Source of the DNA: Anastrepha obliqua
Taxonomy: Eukaryota > Arthropoda > Insecta > Diptera > Tephritidae
Length of the DNA stretch: 64,000 bases
NCBI RefSeq assembly: GCF_027943255.1
Contig: NC_072895.1
Location: 85,934,001 to 85,998,000, forward strand
Direction: 5' to 3'
The stretch's first letter is position 1, and every line of letters starts with the position of its first letter. Made by a program: the position numbers and the translations under genes. This document shows, one piece after another, positions 48,556 to 59,930 of this stretch. The notes under the pieces are model-generated. The model was not told the origin of the DNA. It did not search any database and saw only the letters and a program-made list of their open reading frames with translations.

Positions 48556-48680
48556 ATTGCTTTTATTGTAGCTTCATAAATATTCCACGTAAAGCTTCAG
48601 GAATGCTGCTGAAGTGAAAGTCCTCGGCCGGATTTATACCTGGTACGAAGAACCGGCGGTCGTGGGAAATATACGGGTCG
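48556..48680 (-). repeat. (CAA)n-tailed short retroposon, copy F
   Basis: A worn TTG tail (TATTGCTTTTATTGTAGC) leads into TTCATAAATATTCCACGTAA, then CAGGAATGCTGCTGAAGTG, then AAAGTCCTCGGCCGGATTTA and CGGCGGTCGTGGGAAA. It abuts the transposase fragment on its left. Confidence 0.6.
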
Positions 48681-51050
48681 AAGCTTCATTTAGTTTTGAT
48701 ATCCTTTCTACCATTCTGCCAACACATTTATCACCATTCAAAAATGCTACCACAAGTGTAATCTGTCGGTGTGGGGAATTTATTTGCCCATCATGAGCCG
48801 TATACTGCAATGTCTTCGTTTCCTATTATTGTGCAAGGAATCTTTAATTTTGCTGTTTTAGATCTCTTTCTTATTAATATGCCTATTTTTAAGTATGTAG
48901 CTTGAAACTAACTTCCATGTCAAACAAATTTAATTGTTGATCATTGTTTTGCAAATAAATTCCCGCAGTTTTTTAAGCTCCACAAAAGTACCACCTCCAA
49001 TTTCTCATTTATCCATTTCATTAGCGCTCCCACACTCACACATACTTATGTATGATATGCCCAATTGCATGACAGCCAGACTCCGCCAATTTGTCAACAC
49101 CAAATTTATTAACATATTTCTATTTTTTAGCGCCCTTCCCACGCCTCTTCAACTCTTCCCTAACCGTGTCTTGATAAATGCTTTTCAATTTATTCTCCTC
49201 TCACCTCAGCGCTATTCATTCGGCGCTTTTTACTCTATCGGGTGCTCGTGAATTCACGCGCAAGTTCATGGCTTTGTTTTTGCTGGCGTTCTATTTACTG
49301 TTATCATTCAATCATTTATTATTACTACATATGTACATATACATTTTGTACGCTGGAGTTTGATAGCTGCGCCGTGGAGTGCGCTTTGACAGACTGATAT
49401 ATTTTTTGTTGCTATTTTTTTATATTGAATTGTTTTAAAATATCTATTTCAATAGGATGACATCATCATACGAGCAAGGCAAGTGAGCCTTACTGTACTT
49501 TGTTTCATATTTCTCAATTTTTATTATTCCCAATCGGTGATAAGCCCACTCGAGGGGTATCACCCTCTATTCGTGCTTCTTAATTGGCTCTTATTTCTAA
49601 ACACCCTTTGTTCGGTGATTATTGTGTTTATTTGTTTCATTTGATTCCTATGGACTTGGTAATTTGACTATGAGGGGCGATCGATAAGAGCGCTAGTAAA
49701 GAATGATAATGACTGTTTACAAAAAACATTAATAAAAACAATAATAATAATAAAACTTAATACAAAAAATATATAAAAAATTTAAGAAAAAAGTAATAAA
49801 AAAATAAATTACAATAAATAAACTGAGATTGCAGTTAGTCGGTGAATAGCTTTTTCTTTTAGAGTAAGCTGTGAATCGCTAATATTGAATACCATTTTTA
49901 GGTCAGATATATTGAGTGAGAATGGATCAGCTACATTCTTTATTTTTGGACAAACTTTTCAGATTCATCGCTTCTTTTTCCGCATTTTCTATCCGTACTT
50001 AATTTGTTTTTTTAGCTTTTAAGTACAGTGGACATCTATGCCACAGTATTTGGGTCTTCATTTTTGTATGGTAAAAAAGGCTTTAACAAAAAACTAAACT
50101 TAACTAAAAAAACAAAAATAATTTTTCATGGAATATTAAATATTTTTATTATTGAAAATTACACAAATAGAACTTTAAATTAAGATAAGAAAACTTTAAA
50201 ATGAGTAAACAGTAGAAGTTTTGTCGAAATGAAAGTGACGTTCCTTGGAGAAAACTTATTTTGCGCTGACCAAAATTTTGAAATGTGGTTCGTCTCAATT
50301 TTCATTGGATCATATTAAACATTTGGGGAAAAATTTTTTTTAAACAAATTCGACTTTCTGAAAATTACAGCTGGGGTGCGCCATTAATGATCTCTCGACC
50401 TACTCAAATTAATCCGTCCAGCCTATGAATTTTTCCAATTTATCTCATTACAGAAAGGTGATATTTTCTTTAAGCCATACATACTGAGTGGCCCTCGTAA
50501 TTATAGTTTATTCTGTTGAAATGAAAATATGTATGACATGGGATGTACTAGGGATGTCAATCCAGAAACAGCGGTTTATTTTTTGTTTGAGTTCTAATCT
50601 TCATTGCGAAAATCCTATTTGAAGAACTATGAAGAAACAAAATCTCTATTTACAACATTGGCTGAATTAAAAACAAAAACACACACAGCTGAGCCCGAAA
50701 AAGTGACTGTTAAAAATGGCTGATGAATAGAGGCTAGCTTGACGGATAAGCATAAATTGCTTAGGTTTTTAATTAGCATTTCGAAAGCTTCAGGGTTTAT
50801 AGAAAGCCGTATGATATGCCAGTTATTTTGATTAAGGAAATTTATATTGTTTCTAATAGTGATGATAGAGGCTGTAGAAGCATTTGAATTCCTAGCAACA
50901 ATTTTGTTAATAAATACTCAAGCTGAAAAGAGTTTTTTACCTGCCTACTTTGCATGCAATAAATTTGGGTTATGCTTTGAGGCAAACATTGTTTAATAAA
51001 AAAACGAACGCTAATATATTTCAAATATAACAAATTGTACAAAGAATTGT
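48681..51050. other. Noncoding DNA
   Basis: No gene or element was supported. Confidence 0.45.
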
Positions 51051-51296
51051 TTGTTTGATTTCGAGACTGTCTCCGAATCACGAAATTATAAAACGAGATC
51101 CCGAAAATTTCATTTCAAATTCAACAAACTCTATACTTCGTGTGACTTCGGGACTGCCTCGGGCTCCCGAGTTTATAAAACAACATCCCGAAAATTTCAA
51201 TTCAAATACAGCAAACTCTATACTTCGTTTGATTTCGGGACTGCCTCCGGATCCCGAAATTATAAAATGAGATCTCGAAAATTTCGTGATCAGTAA
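51051..51296 (+). repeat. 87-bp tandem repeat, nearly three copies, each with a hairpin
   Basis: Units start at 51057, 51144 and 51231, exactly 87 bp apart. Each has GATTTCGGGACTGCCTCCGG, then TCCCGAAATTATAAAA, then GATCCCGAAAATTTCA, then AACTCTATACTTCGT. TTTCGGGA and TCCCGAAA form an 8-bp stem around an 11-base loop. Because 87 is a multiple of three, an 81-codon frame stays open and repeats a 29-residue motif (FDFGTASGSRNYKTRSRKF..). No other sign of a gene is present; the open frame is probably a by-product of the period. Confidence 0.85.
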
Positions 51297-52680
51297 AATT
51301 CCGAAAATTTAAATTCCAAATGTAAAAAAAACACAATTAAATTAATATGCTAAATTTTCGTTGTAGCGTTAACCCCGTAATGGCAGCCACATACGAACAT
51401 CCAAGACAAGTCATTTGCATAAGCATTTATGAAGCTGTACATTTTCCTTTGACATGCACTTTTTTACTTATTTCCATGTGTTCCTCCATTATGAGTTGCC
51501 GCTCTGAACTGCTGCTATCGTTAAGTGCCTGCCAAATTGTTCAACACCTTCGTAAATTTTTTTGTTGTCTTTGTTATACAGTGATTTTGTCAGCTTTTGT
51601 GTTTCCGTAAATACTTGTTTTTTTTTAGTGATTTATTTATTGAATTTGCCATAAATATTTATCAACACAAAAATAATGACATCATTTGCGAAAAAACTCA
51701 GCAAGCACCTCACTTACTTCATTCACTACCTCATCGAATACCTGTGCATTTAAATTTTTCAACGTTTCCCTCTAAATCTACTTATACAATACCTTCACCT
51801 TTGCGTCGTCAATCACTATTGCACATGACAAATTGCTTGATGCTCCTAAGTGTTGAGTGTCGAGCCAATTAAATCGTAAAAAAATTATGCTGAATGTGCA
51901 CTTTATGCTATTTTCTTTGTTTTTTGTTGTTGTTATTTTTTTCATTCTTTTTATTTCTCTCATTCTTCACTTGCATACCTCCTCATTTGCATTAGCTTCT
52001 TATTGCTTTCGAATTTGTCCACCACTTACTTTCGCATTTTGATTCTCAAAACAAGCGTCGCCAATTGTCATATCTGCTGCGATGATTCCCATGTTTCGAT
52101 TAAAGTCGGTCGATGCTTGTCTGTTGCATTTCTCACCACATTTATTTTCCAATGCAATTATTTTTTAACTTTGATATTTTTCGCACACAATTTCTTGTTA
52201 TTTTTAACTCTTGCCGAATGTGTGTATGTTTTCTTCTTCGTTGAAAGATAACGTACCCGCACTCGTTGCCATTTGCAGTCCATCTTATCACCGTTTCGAG
52301 CCATTCGTGAATAGTTTGTTTCGTTTGTTTTTTATGAGAGCAGCTGTTTATTAGCATTTGGTGTAAAAATATTTATAATCGCTTTAGTCTAAAAGAAACT
52401 GCGAAACGAATAACGTACGTTCGATTGAATATTATTTCTTAATAATTATAATTTATTTTCAATTGATTGCGGCTAATTTTTTTCGTACCCGATCGTGATG
52501 TACTTGTGTGTGTTTGTGAGATTTTGGCAATTAAAAATGTGCAATTCGTTTAAAAAAGTGGATTTATAGAAAAGTTTGGCATCAAAAATATGTTCTTAAA
52601 GTGTTTGTAATTCGTATTGCGCCGATGGAATTCGGTACGCGCACCCTAATGTATGTAGACCACCAGAACAATAAGTGACT
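51297..52680. other. Noncoding DNA
   Basis: No coding exon was supported. GCACCCTAAT at 52641-52650 next to TATG sequence is a solitary end of the type seen at 5465. The words AAGTGG and AAAGTGTTTG near 52555-52605 resemble a fly 5' leader, but no promoter elements back this up. Confidence 0.4.
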
Positions 52681-52683
52681 GCA

Positions 52684-52795
52684 ACAAACGGTTCTATGTT
52701 AGCAGAACGATTCGATTCGGATTTGTATATGGCCAATGACTATCGCTCCTAAATATTTACGGAAAATATTTATGTTGTTACAATAACAGCAACTA
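52684..52795 (+). repeat. (CAA)n-tailed short retroposon, copy I
   Basis: ACGGTTCTATGTTAGCAGAA, CGATTCGATTCGGATTTGTA, GGCCAATGACTATC, then AAAATATTTATGTTGTTACA and ATAACAGCAACT follow the family order through to the tail, with many substitutions. Confidence 0.55.
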
Positions 52796-53079
52796 AATAA
52801 AAGAACCCCTTCGGAAAAAATTACGACCAATAAGTGATCGCTCTAAACAAATTCAAAAAGTTCATCTCTATTTAAATGGGATTAGTCTCCCAAGTAAAGA
52901 GCAAACGTTTCGGTTTTTTTTTTTCGATTTTAGCCTGATTTGGGAAACATATTAAAGAATAACTTTTCATTGGTTATTATGCTGGAAAAATAAAAACATT
53001 AAATTAAGAAAAATTAAATAACAGGACAATAACATTTCGTTAACAGGAAATATGAAGTCGATTGGGGTGCCCGTCTCCA

Positions 53080-53150
53080 TTTCCATTGCAGCTGGTTCTA
53101 TGTTACCGAAATGACTCGGGTTTTTCCCCGACTAAGGGTTACCGTACCTA
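53080..53150 (+). repeat. (CAA)n-tailed short retroposon, copy H (5' part only)
   Basis: CAGCTGGTTCTATGTTACCG, AAATGACTCGGGTTTTTCCC and CGACTAAGGGTTACC match the first half of the family. The hairpin and tail are missing. It lies about 300 bp from copy I in the same orientation. Confidence 0.5.
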
Positions 53151-53644
53151 GGTGCCAGTCTCCTTGCCAAACGATTCAGTCACTCATAAGACTTCATCAT
53201 CTAAAACTATTTTCCGCAAATTGCGATCATCTCTCAAGAAGTATCTACTAGGTCTTGTTATTTTTCTTGTACGCAGTCAACTTCTGTGATCTGTAATCCC
53301 AACGAAATGTAGTCCGCTCCATGTCTTCTTCTACAAAGTTCGCAAAAGACCAGCTCAAGCTTGTAGTTCAACGTAAAGAGCCTTATAATATATCTCACTG
53401 AGCCTTATTTTATTTAGTGGATTATATCATTCAATTCCTGTGCCTGTATTTACGCCCGCAAACTAATAATACGCTCGCAAATATAAATTTTTTTTTTCCA
53501 ATTTACTTTCGAGCGCAGCTATATGAATTGGGTGTTTTCTGAAACCTTGAGAACTTCAAATGATATTACAAAATATAAATTTTGTTAGAATACATTTTTA
53601 TTTATTATATTCTGGTGGATAATTTCATCGCATTTATTTATTGA

Positions 53645-53765
53645 ATGTCAAACCCGGCATATGCCCATTGCGGCTATGAGTTACATGGCCCATACGATCA
53701 ATCCAATCTTTGAATTCTTTTTTCCAATAAGTCTGGACGTGTGGCGTCGATAGTTCGTCTGCAGC
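53645..53765 (-). pseudogene. Possible C-terminal end of a mariner-like transposase
   Basis: On the - strand a frame reads WKKEFKDWIDRMGHVTHSRN, then GHMPGLTFNK and a stop. A final RMxxCxxSRGGHxPxxIF-like string closes some insect mariner-like transposases. The match is short and the catalytic part is absent, so this is tentative. Confidence 0.3.
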
Positions 53766-53969
53766 TAAAAAAACACCCGATAAATATACGATATATATAC
53801 GATATATATACACTTCCGAATCGTAGTCATGTTCCGACCCATTCGGCTACCGCGGTCGTCAGGGCGCAGCTATTATTATTTGTTGCTATAGTGCCGTCTT
53901 TGAAAAAAAGTTTTCCAATGTTATCTACTTCTCGCTTTCATCTTAATTTGGGTTCATAAGAGACATTCG

Positions 53970-54475
53970 GCAATTTATAAAAACGCTTCGTTAAACCCAC
54001 GTCGTCTCCACTCCAGTGCCATTCTACTCATGTCGATTGCTGGCTTGCGTATTTCACATGTCAATTGTTTTTGTCTGTTTCGATTGGGGAGTTGAGAATT
54101 GTACAGACACCAACCACGATTCACTGCCATATAGTGGGACGGATTTAACATTCGAATTAAAAATTCGTAGTTTGGTACGCGTTGTCTGCTGTTTGGAAAA
54201 CCAGATCTTTTTGAGCCTTGCAAAAGCTGCTTTGACTTTTTTGATTCTCGCAAATCGATATCGTCTTTTGCTCCACCGTCCAGTGTAATTTGGCTTCCTA
54301 GATAGGTGAAGCTATGTACATTATCACTGGGTTCCCCATAAATTGTGAACCTATTTTCTAGGAAGGTGTGGATTTAATGGGCTTAGTTTTCGCGAAATTT
54401 ATTCGTATTGCAACGTTTTTGGCTTGGGAGTTTAGGTCATTAAGTTTGCTCTGCACTGCAAAGAGTGATTTATTA
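53970..54475 (-). pseudogene. RTE-type non-LTR reverse transcriptase fragment
   Basis: Read on the - strand with several frame changes: KLNDLNSQAKNVAIRINFAK, then FTYLGSQITLDGGAKDDIDL, then KAAFARLKKIWFSKQQTT, then LRIFNSNVKSVLLYGSESW. The block FTYLGSxIxxDGG..DI..RI.KA..AF..L..IW and LRLFNSNVLSVLLYGCETW is characteristic of RTE-group elements. Stops and frameshifts rule out function. It begins about 200 bp before the CT tract at the host gene's promoter side. Confidence 0.75.
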
Positions 54476-54833
54476 AATTTTCCGTAGTAAAGTTTTCATA
54501 CAGAAATTAGCTATTTCCATTTATGAATAAATAAATATTCAACCTCACTCAGGTTAGGTTAATCCACTTTTTGAATATATAAATATTCAATTCCAACAAA
54601 GTAAAAAAAAAATATAGCCATTTTTTCGTTATTGCAGCTGTCCATTTGGCCGTGTTACGCTTTACTTCAAAGGAAATCCAATAAACAGTTGGTTTGTTTT
54701 TCTCACAAGTGATTCGTTTTTTACCTCACTGCAGTCTATTTTGCTTTAAAGCCTGTCCAAAAGCCTTGGCCTTCACCCGCAGCATTTATCATTCAACTAT
54801 TATTTGCATGTATTGCTGCTTGGCGTGAAAAAA

Positions 54834-54869
54834 TCTCTCTCTTTCCCCCCGTCTCTCTCTCTCTCTCTA
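54834..54869 (+). promoter_or_regulatory. (CT)n / GAGA-type tract upstream of the host gene
   Basis: An almost pure pyrimidine run with CTCTCTCTCTCTCTCT lies about 820 bp before the start codon of the only convincing gene. Such tracts bind GAGA factor in flies and are frequent near promoters. An initiator-like TCAGTG occurs at 55127-55132, but no DPE or TATA box could be placed with it. Confidence 0.4.
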
Positions 54870-55684
54870 GTTTTGTGAAGTGATTTCTCTTTTTCCACAA
54901 ATAACCATCTCTTTTACCAATTCGCTCTCAGATTTTTTGGCCTCTAACCGTTATGACACATATTCGTATTTTTCCTGTAAATTATTCGAAGCTTTTCATA
55001 CAAACGCACATACGTATTTGCTTCATATCCCGCCGTATTTTTCAATGTTTTTGTTTTCACATATTTTCAAAAATGACATGAAATTTAATGGCCACCAAAA
55101 CAAAATTGGCTTGCCAATAACGTCTTTCAGTGCAGTCGAAATTGCCAACAACATCGCACACACAAAAACGCGGCGTCAAAGTGTACCGACGGGACGGGCT
55201 ACGCCAATTATTTAGACTCAAAATTTTCCATTTTAACTTGTCTTTAAACTGCACGTTTAGGAAATGCATTTGGCAACGCACAATTGCAACGATCTTAAAA
55301 TTGATACGAAAAATAAAACGATACGAATTCACGGAAAGTACACGAAAATCGCAAAATTCACCGACTTCAGCACAGCTTCCAAGAAATTTGAAGTAAATGC
55401 TTATAGCTGAAAAACTTATAAAATTACAGTGCAACACAGCCGCCAATGGGATGCGTCCTACAACAGTTGTAATACGCCGCCGCCGCCAAACTTAAAATAT
55501 TTTATGACCGTTAAACATATGCGCGTCCACACATACATATATACCAACAAAAGTGTTAGTGCGCAACAAACTTTAAGTGCAGCCAGAAATAAAAAAGAGT
55601 GGAACAAATTAAAAAGAAATTATAATAATAAAAATTCGTTCGCTAGTCAAAGTTAGTTAGTAAAATTAAGAAGACTTATTCACG
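54870..55684 (+). other. Probable promoter-proximal region and 5' leader of the host gene
   Basis: The stretch becomes less AT-rich toward the start codon and is full of AAAA/CAAC words typical of fly leaders. An in-frame TAA at 55667-55669 closes the reading frame 18 bases before the ATG, so the coding start is well defined. Several short upstream open frames occur (for example at 55130 and 55429); whether they act on translation cannot be told. An upstream noncoding exon is possible. Confidence 0.4.
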
Positions 55685-57713
55685 ATGGAGAAGCTGCGCG
55701 ATAAAATGTGGTTTCGCCTCTCGGGTGGCGGGAGCAGTGGGGCAGATTCCGCAGATGATGCATCACCCACAAGCACCAGCAGTATTAATAATTCGCTGAC
55801 GGTGCCCAGCTCAGGCGGCAGTGAGCCGTCGCGTTTTGAGAAGTTTCGACGTGCTAGCTTTCGTCGCAAATCTACTGGCCACATGCCGACACGTAAGCGT
55901 TCCAAATCGCCCCATTTCATATTGCAAGCGGACAAATCCACTTCATTGGAGGAAGCGGACGAGGATGCGGAGAAGGAGCGCAACAATGCAGTGTTGGCGC
56001 AAGGGCAGATATCGTCAGGTGATGCTATGATCGGAGGCAGCTTGCTTGCATGCCCCTCACAACAGTCACTGTATCACAGTGAGGTGAATATTTTATTGAA
56101 TGGAGTGGAGGGGCATATTACAGCACTGCCATTGCTCAGCGATCCCAAGCCGGAGCATAAGAAGACGACACTCAAGTCCATCAAAACAGATCCACCGAAG
56201 CGCAAATTCTACAAGTTCTCATCTTCCTTAGCGCGTCGGCATGGTTCATTCGAGAGTGCTGAAGTACCACCGGCTGTAAGCACGCTTGCGCGCTTGGGCG
56301 AATACACACCAAAAAGCACCCACAAACAGCCGAACGCAAGAGTCGCCGCCTCTGTCGCCGAGTATAGTGATGAGGAGGATGATAACGACGACGATGACGA
56401 GGATGCGGATACGGACTCCACCGATTCGGATGACGAAAGCAGTGATGCTGACGCCGACCAATTATCGCCTCAACGTGGCAATGGTAAAGAGAAGATACTG
56501 CTTACCGACCCAAAGTTTAAACATAACCGCATCGAGAAGAGTTCTTCCAAAACGAAGATGACCGATCTGGAGAAGCGCGAGAGCTTGAAACGTTCACGTA
56601 GTGCGCGCAAAATAGCTGCAGCCGAACGTGTTGCTGCTGCAGCGGCAGCGGTAGCTGCGTCTTCTGCGGTGACGGCGGGTGAGGAGGCGGTAAGCCCACA
56701 AAAGAAGAAGGATAAACGTGCGGAAAAGGAGGCGGCTAAGAAACAATCACGTGGCCATAATAATCTTAATTTGAATGCGCTCGTCAAATTCGTGATGAGC
56801 AACAAGAAATTTCTAAATACTGAAGAGTTTACCTTCACGCGTCGCAAGTCGGTGTCGGAAGTGGCGACGACGGCCATCACTTTGGCGGCCACTTGCAAGC
56901 CAATGCCGATTGCGTTAAAGTATCCGCCCGAAAATGTGGTGGCCGAAACGCCGAAGGAGCATGACACCAAGGCTGAGCGCAATGTAATACTTGTAAAGAA
57001 ACAAAATCTCAAGAATTCATTTTGCGATCACTTAAACAACAATAATAACGAGTGCGGCAGTGATAAGAACAAAAAGAAGAAACAGAAGAAGCAGAAAAAG
57101 AAATCAGTGGAGCTGGAGGAGTGTGTGAACAGAGAAATCTACAAATGTATTGCTGAGGATGATACGCAAAAAGCATTGGACGCCAAAGTGAAGCGCAACA
57201 GTTCAAACAGCTCGAAGAGCAGCAAAAGTAGCGGCAACTTTGAGGATGAAGCTTTCTACTCTTGTGATGAATTGGAACGTGAGGAGAGAGCCAGAGCCAG
57301 TGGTAGTTATGGTGGTGGCGGTAGTAGTCGCGGTGGTAGTGTAAGTGGCGTGGAGGCATCGCCTAGTTCCAACACTTCTGGCTCCAATTCATCTGCAACG
57401 AACTCATTGTCGCCGCCAATTTTTGTGTCGACCGATGAGGCGGGCACCCAAACAACAGACGTAAAGCGTAAAACATCTTCCCCATCTCTCACCTCGAGAG
57501 TTGCGGCCAAGATCAACGAGAAAACGAATAACTATCGTAATCGGAGAGCAGTCGCAGCTGCTGCGGCTGCAGCGGCGAGCAAAGTGGCCAAAAAGCAACG
57601 CAAGGGGCAGATGTCCTTAACAACGACAAGCGGAGGTGTTGGTGTATGTGCAAGTGCGGGCGCGAGCGCGAGCGCTGAAAAGCGTGCAGAATTCTACAAG
57701 CAATTAAGTGTTG
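55685..57713 (+). CDS. Host gene, first coding exon: large low-complexity protein
   Basis: ATG at 55685 has a good context (CACGATGG) and an in-frame stop 18 bases upstream. The exon encodes 676 codons plus one base and ends at GTTG|GTGAGC. The protein starts MEKLRDKMWFRLSGGGSSG. It has a basic Ser/Arg stretch (about residues 50-76, FEKFRRASFRRKS and RKRSKS), an acidic run (227-258, mostly Asp/Glu/Ser), an Ala-rich segment (311-336), a Lys-rich run (461-474), a Ser/Gly-rich zone (about 510-565) and a second Ala run (622-632). It appears mostly disordered, with possible nuclear-localisation-like basic clusters. No enzymatic domain, signal peptide or membrane segment is visible. Codon use and composition clearly differ from the flanks, and phase-compatible exons follow, so the gene is real. 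The family was not recognised; a catalytic or binding domain may be encoded beyond the right edge. Confidence 0.9.
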
Positions 57714-58826
57714 GTGAGCAAAAAAATAAAATAACTAAAATATATAAAAAGAGTTATGGAAAGGAGCCATATTGAATAGTCAGTCGGTCAATGCTTTCAA
57801 GCAAAAATTTACCTTTCTTACTTAATATGGACGATATTGGGTGGGTAGTATAGGGTATTGGGTTTAAAAAGATATTACAAGTAGCAGAGCACCTCAGTTT
57901 TGTTATTTTGAGTAAGCAGAGAGTTGTCTGCTGGTTATCATTGGGGTTTGACATCAATAAGTTTTATTTGGATGGTCTTGTCATAGTTGAACTTTGACCT
58001 GACCGGCATTCCTTCGAAATCTTATATGTGACGTATTGACAATTAGCGAAGGACAAAAAAAGTTTGTATAACGCTCAAAAACACATTGCACGGGGAAGCC
58101 TTCTCGTGACATTTTTAGATAACGAAAACTTTTAGGTTTTTCAACTTCTGCACCACTTCCGCCTGCTCCCAGGAAGCACAACTTCTTATAAACTCAAAAG
58201 TACTAAAACCTGCACGCTCTAGTAATGAAGAAAACGAGGAAGCAGGTATGCAATCAGGGTTAGGGACGAGACGTATGAAATCGTGCCACCATTGCCCTTG
58301 GACTTTAAATAGGGAGGCCTGTTTTTGTAAAGTTATTTGTGTAGAGTACGATAATCAGCGAACACAAAAGTGTAGAGATCTTTACTAGTTAGAAAGTGGC
58401 TGAATAAGAGAGTCATCAAGGGATCACCAAAGATTTCTTAATCCCCGCAGTTATGTTGGTGAAGAGGATACTTGTTTTCGGAATCAGTGCAGGGACTGGT
58501 TTGGGATGGGTGCAAGAATCATAAATATGGTGGAAGAAATAACCAAACCGACTTTCCTACGTCCATAAACTAAATCATTTTTCAAAAAAAAAATGGATTA
58601 TGATTGGCTCTCTATTTAGAAATGGCATGCAAACTCCAAGGAGCCAAACGTTGTTTGGTGAAAGATTGTCAAGTTTATTTGTTTTATTATTTAAAGAAAT
58701 ATTACATACGCACTTATTTTATCATCCTTTTTTATGAAATATTTATTTTTGATTTCCTAATATTTTGATTGCCTAATTAATTTTCTGCCATCTCTTTTCG
58801 TTCTTTTGCCCTCATTCCATTTTCAG
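57714..58826 (+). other. Intron 1 of the host gene (1113 bp)
   Basis: It begins GTGAGC and ends with a strong pyrimidine tract (CTCTTTTCGTTCTTTTGCCC, then TCATTCCATTTTCAG). If it is retained, the frame continues 20 codons past the donor to a stop at 57773-57775, giving an alternative short C-terminus. No element was recognised inside. Confidence 0.75.
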
Positions 58827-59148
58827 AACGCTTGCACACATCATCCATAGTGCGACAACCCTCCGATCGCAGACCGGATGCAGGCAACCAAGCGCTGCGT
58901 TCCAACGGCAATGCCACAACGTCCGCCGACAACACAGACGATGTACAGCTACGCTTGCCATCGAGCGCTTCATACCCAGCCAGCGGGCCGGGCGGCGAAT
59001 CAAGCGCTGGCGTCGCGGGTAAAGGCGCATTGGGACGCGGCACGCGTGAATCGAATGTGCCATTGCCAGGCGATGCGGCCGACTTGTCAGCTGCAACCGA
59101 TACGAATGCGCAGGACGCAGCAGAAGGGAAAGATGCACGCCGCGAGCG
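58827..59148 (+). CDS. Host gene, second coding exon
   Basis: The exon of 322 bases joins exon 1 in phase (G|AA gives Glu) and stays open throughout: ERLHTSSIVRQPSDRRPDAG, later DNTDDVQLRLPSSASYPASG, ending GKDARRE plus two bases of an Arg codon. The donor is GCG|GTGAGT, close to consensus. Composition (Ala, Gly, Ser, Asp) matches the low-complexity character of exon 1. The GC content is much higher than in the flanking introns. Confidence 0.85.
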
Positions 59149-59319
59149 GTGAGTTGTGATTTTGATGTTCTCTTATTCTCTTTGTTTTTGTACTAATTTG
59201 TTTTCATTTGCATGCCTTTTCCACAACATGCACATGGCGCACACGATTCGCGTTCTATGAAAAAAAAAACCAAAAAACCCAAACATATTAAACTTGAAAT
59301 TGGCGGGGCGTACGTACAG

Positions 59320-59460
59320 TTTACACCAGCAACATCAACAGAATAAAAGCGCACCCGTCTCGGTTAATCGCTCCGAATCGTACAAGGAGCGTTTATCGCA
59401 AAAACGCAATCGCAATAGTCGACGCAAAACATCAGATCCTAGTCTGACGTCAAGGCCAAA
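59320..59460 (+). CDS. Host gene, third coding exon
   Basis: The exon of 141 bases follows a 171-base intron ending GTACGTACAG (weak pyrimidine tract, so the acceptor is the least certain junction). Joined in phase it reads RLHQQHQQNKSAPVSVNRSE, then SYKERLSQKRNRNSRRKTSD and PSLTSRPK. It ends AAA|GTGAGT with two bases of the next codon. The basic Ser/Arg motif suggests a phosphorylated linker. No further exon could be found before the window ends, so the gene continues beyond 64000 after an intron of more than 4.5 kb. Confidence 0.8.
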
Positions 59461-59816
59461 GTGAGTAGTTTCTTCCATTTATACAATTTTTAGCTAAAAA
59501 TAAAATATTTTCCGTGATTCGAGGATCAGAATATTTTTGCTGCTCTTGATAGATATGCATACATACATCTATAAATTCGCTAAGAGTGTTGGAAAATTAC
59601 GTAGGGCCCGTGGAAAAAAGTAATGTAGTGAAATACGTTGAGTGGACTTGAAATTTTTGAAGTTTCGCTTAATATTGGTCAAACGGCCAACCCCCATATG
59701 AAGAAAATATTCAAGGTGTGCTTTCCAATTCTAAATCAGAAAAGTTCGTGGCAAAGTTCACTTTAGGTATCAGTCAAATTTTTTGAATTTTACTCACTGG
59801 ACATTCTCACCAAAGT

Positions 59817-59930
59817 CAGTTTGATTGATGTTACTGGAACGAGTCGGATTTATGTCCGACCCAGAACTATCACTGCACCAGCATTCGCCATACATAAATG
59901 TGGAATATTTATCCTCTTCAACAACTTTGG
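59817..59930 (+). repeat. (CAA)n-tailed short retroposon, copy G
   Basis: CAGTTTGATTGATGTTACTG, GAACGAGTCGGATTTATGTC, CGACCCAGAACTATCACTG, then AGCATTCGCCATACATAAAT, GTGGAATATTTATCC and TCAACAAC cover the whole family from start to tail. It lies in the host gene's intron in the sense direction. Confidence 0.65.

Noticed and set aside
56209..57598. Several - strand frames of 60-180 codons under the host exon
   Set aside because: Antisense shadows of the GC-richer coding exon; the + strand frame is far longer and spliced in phase.
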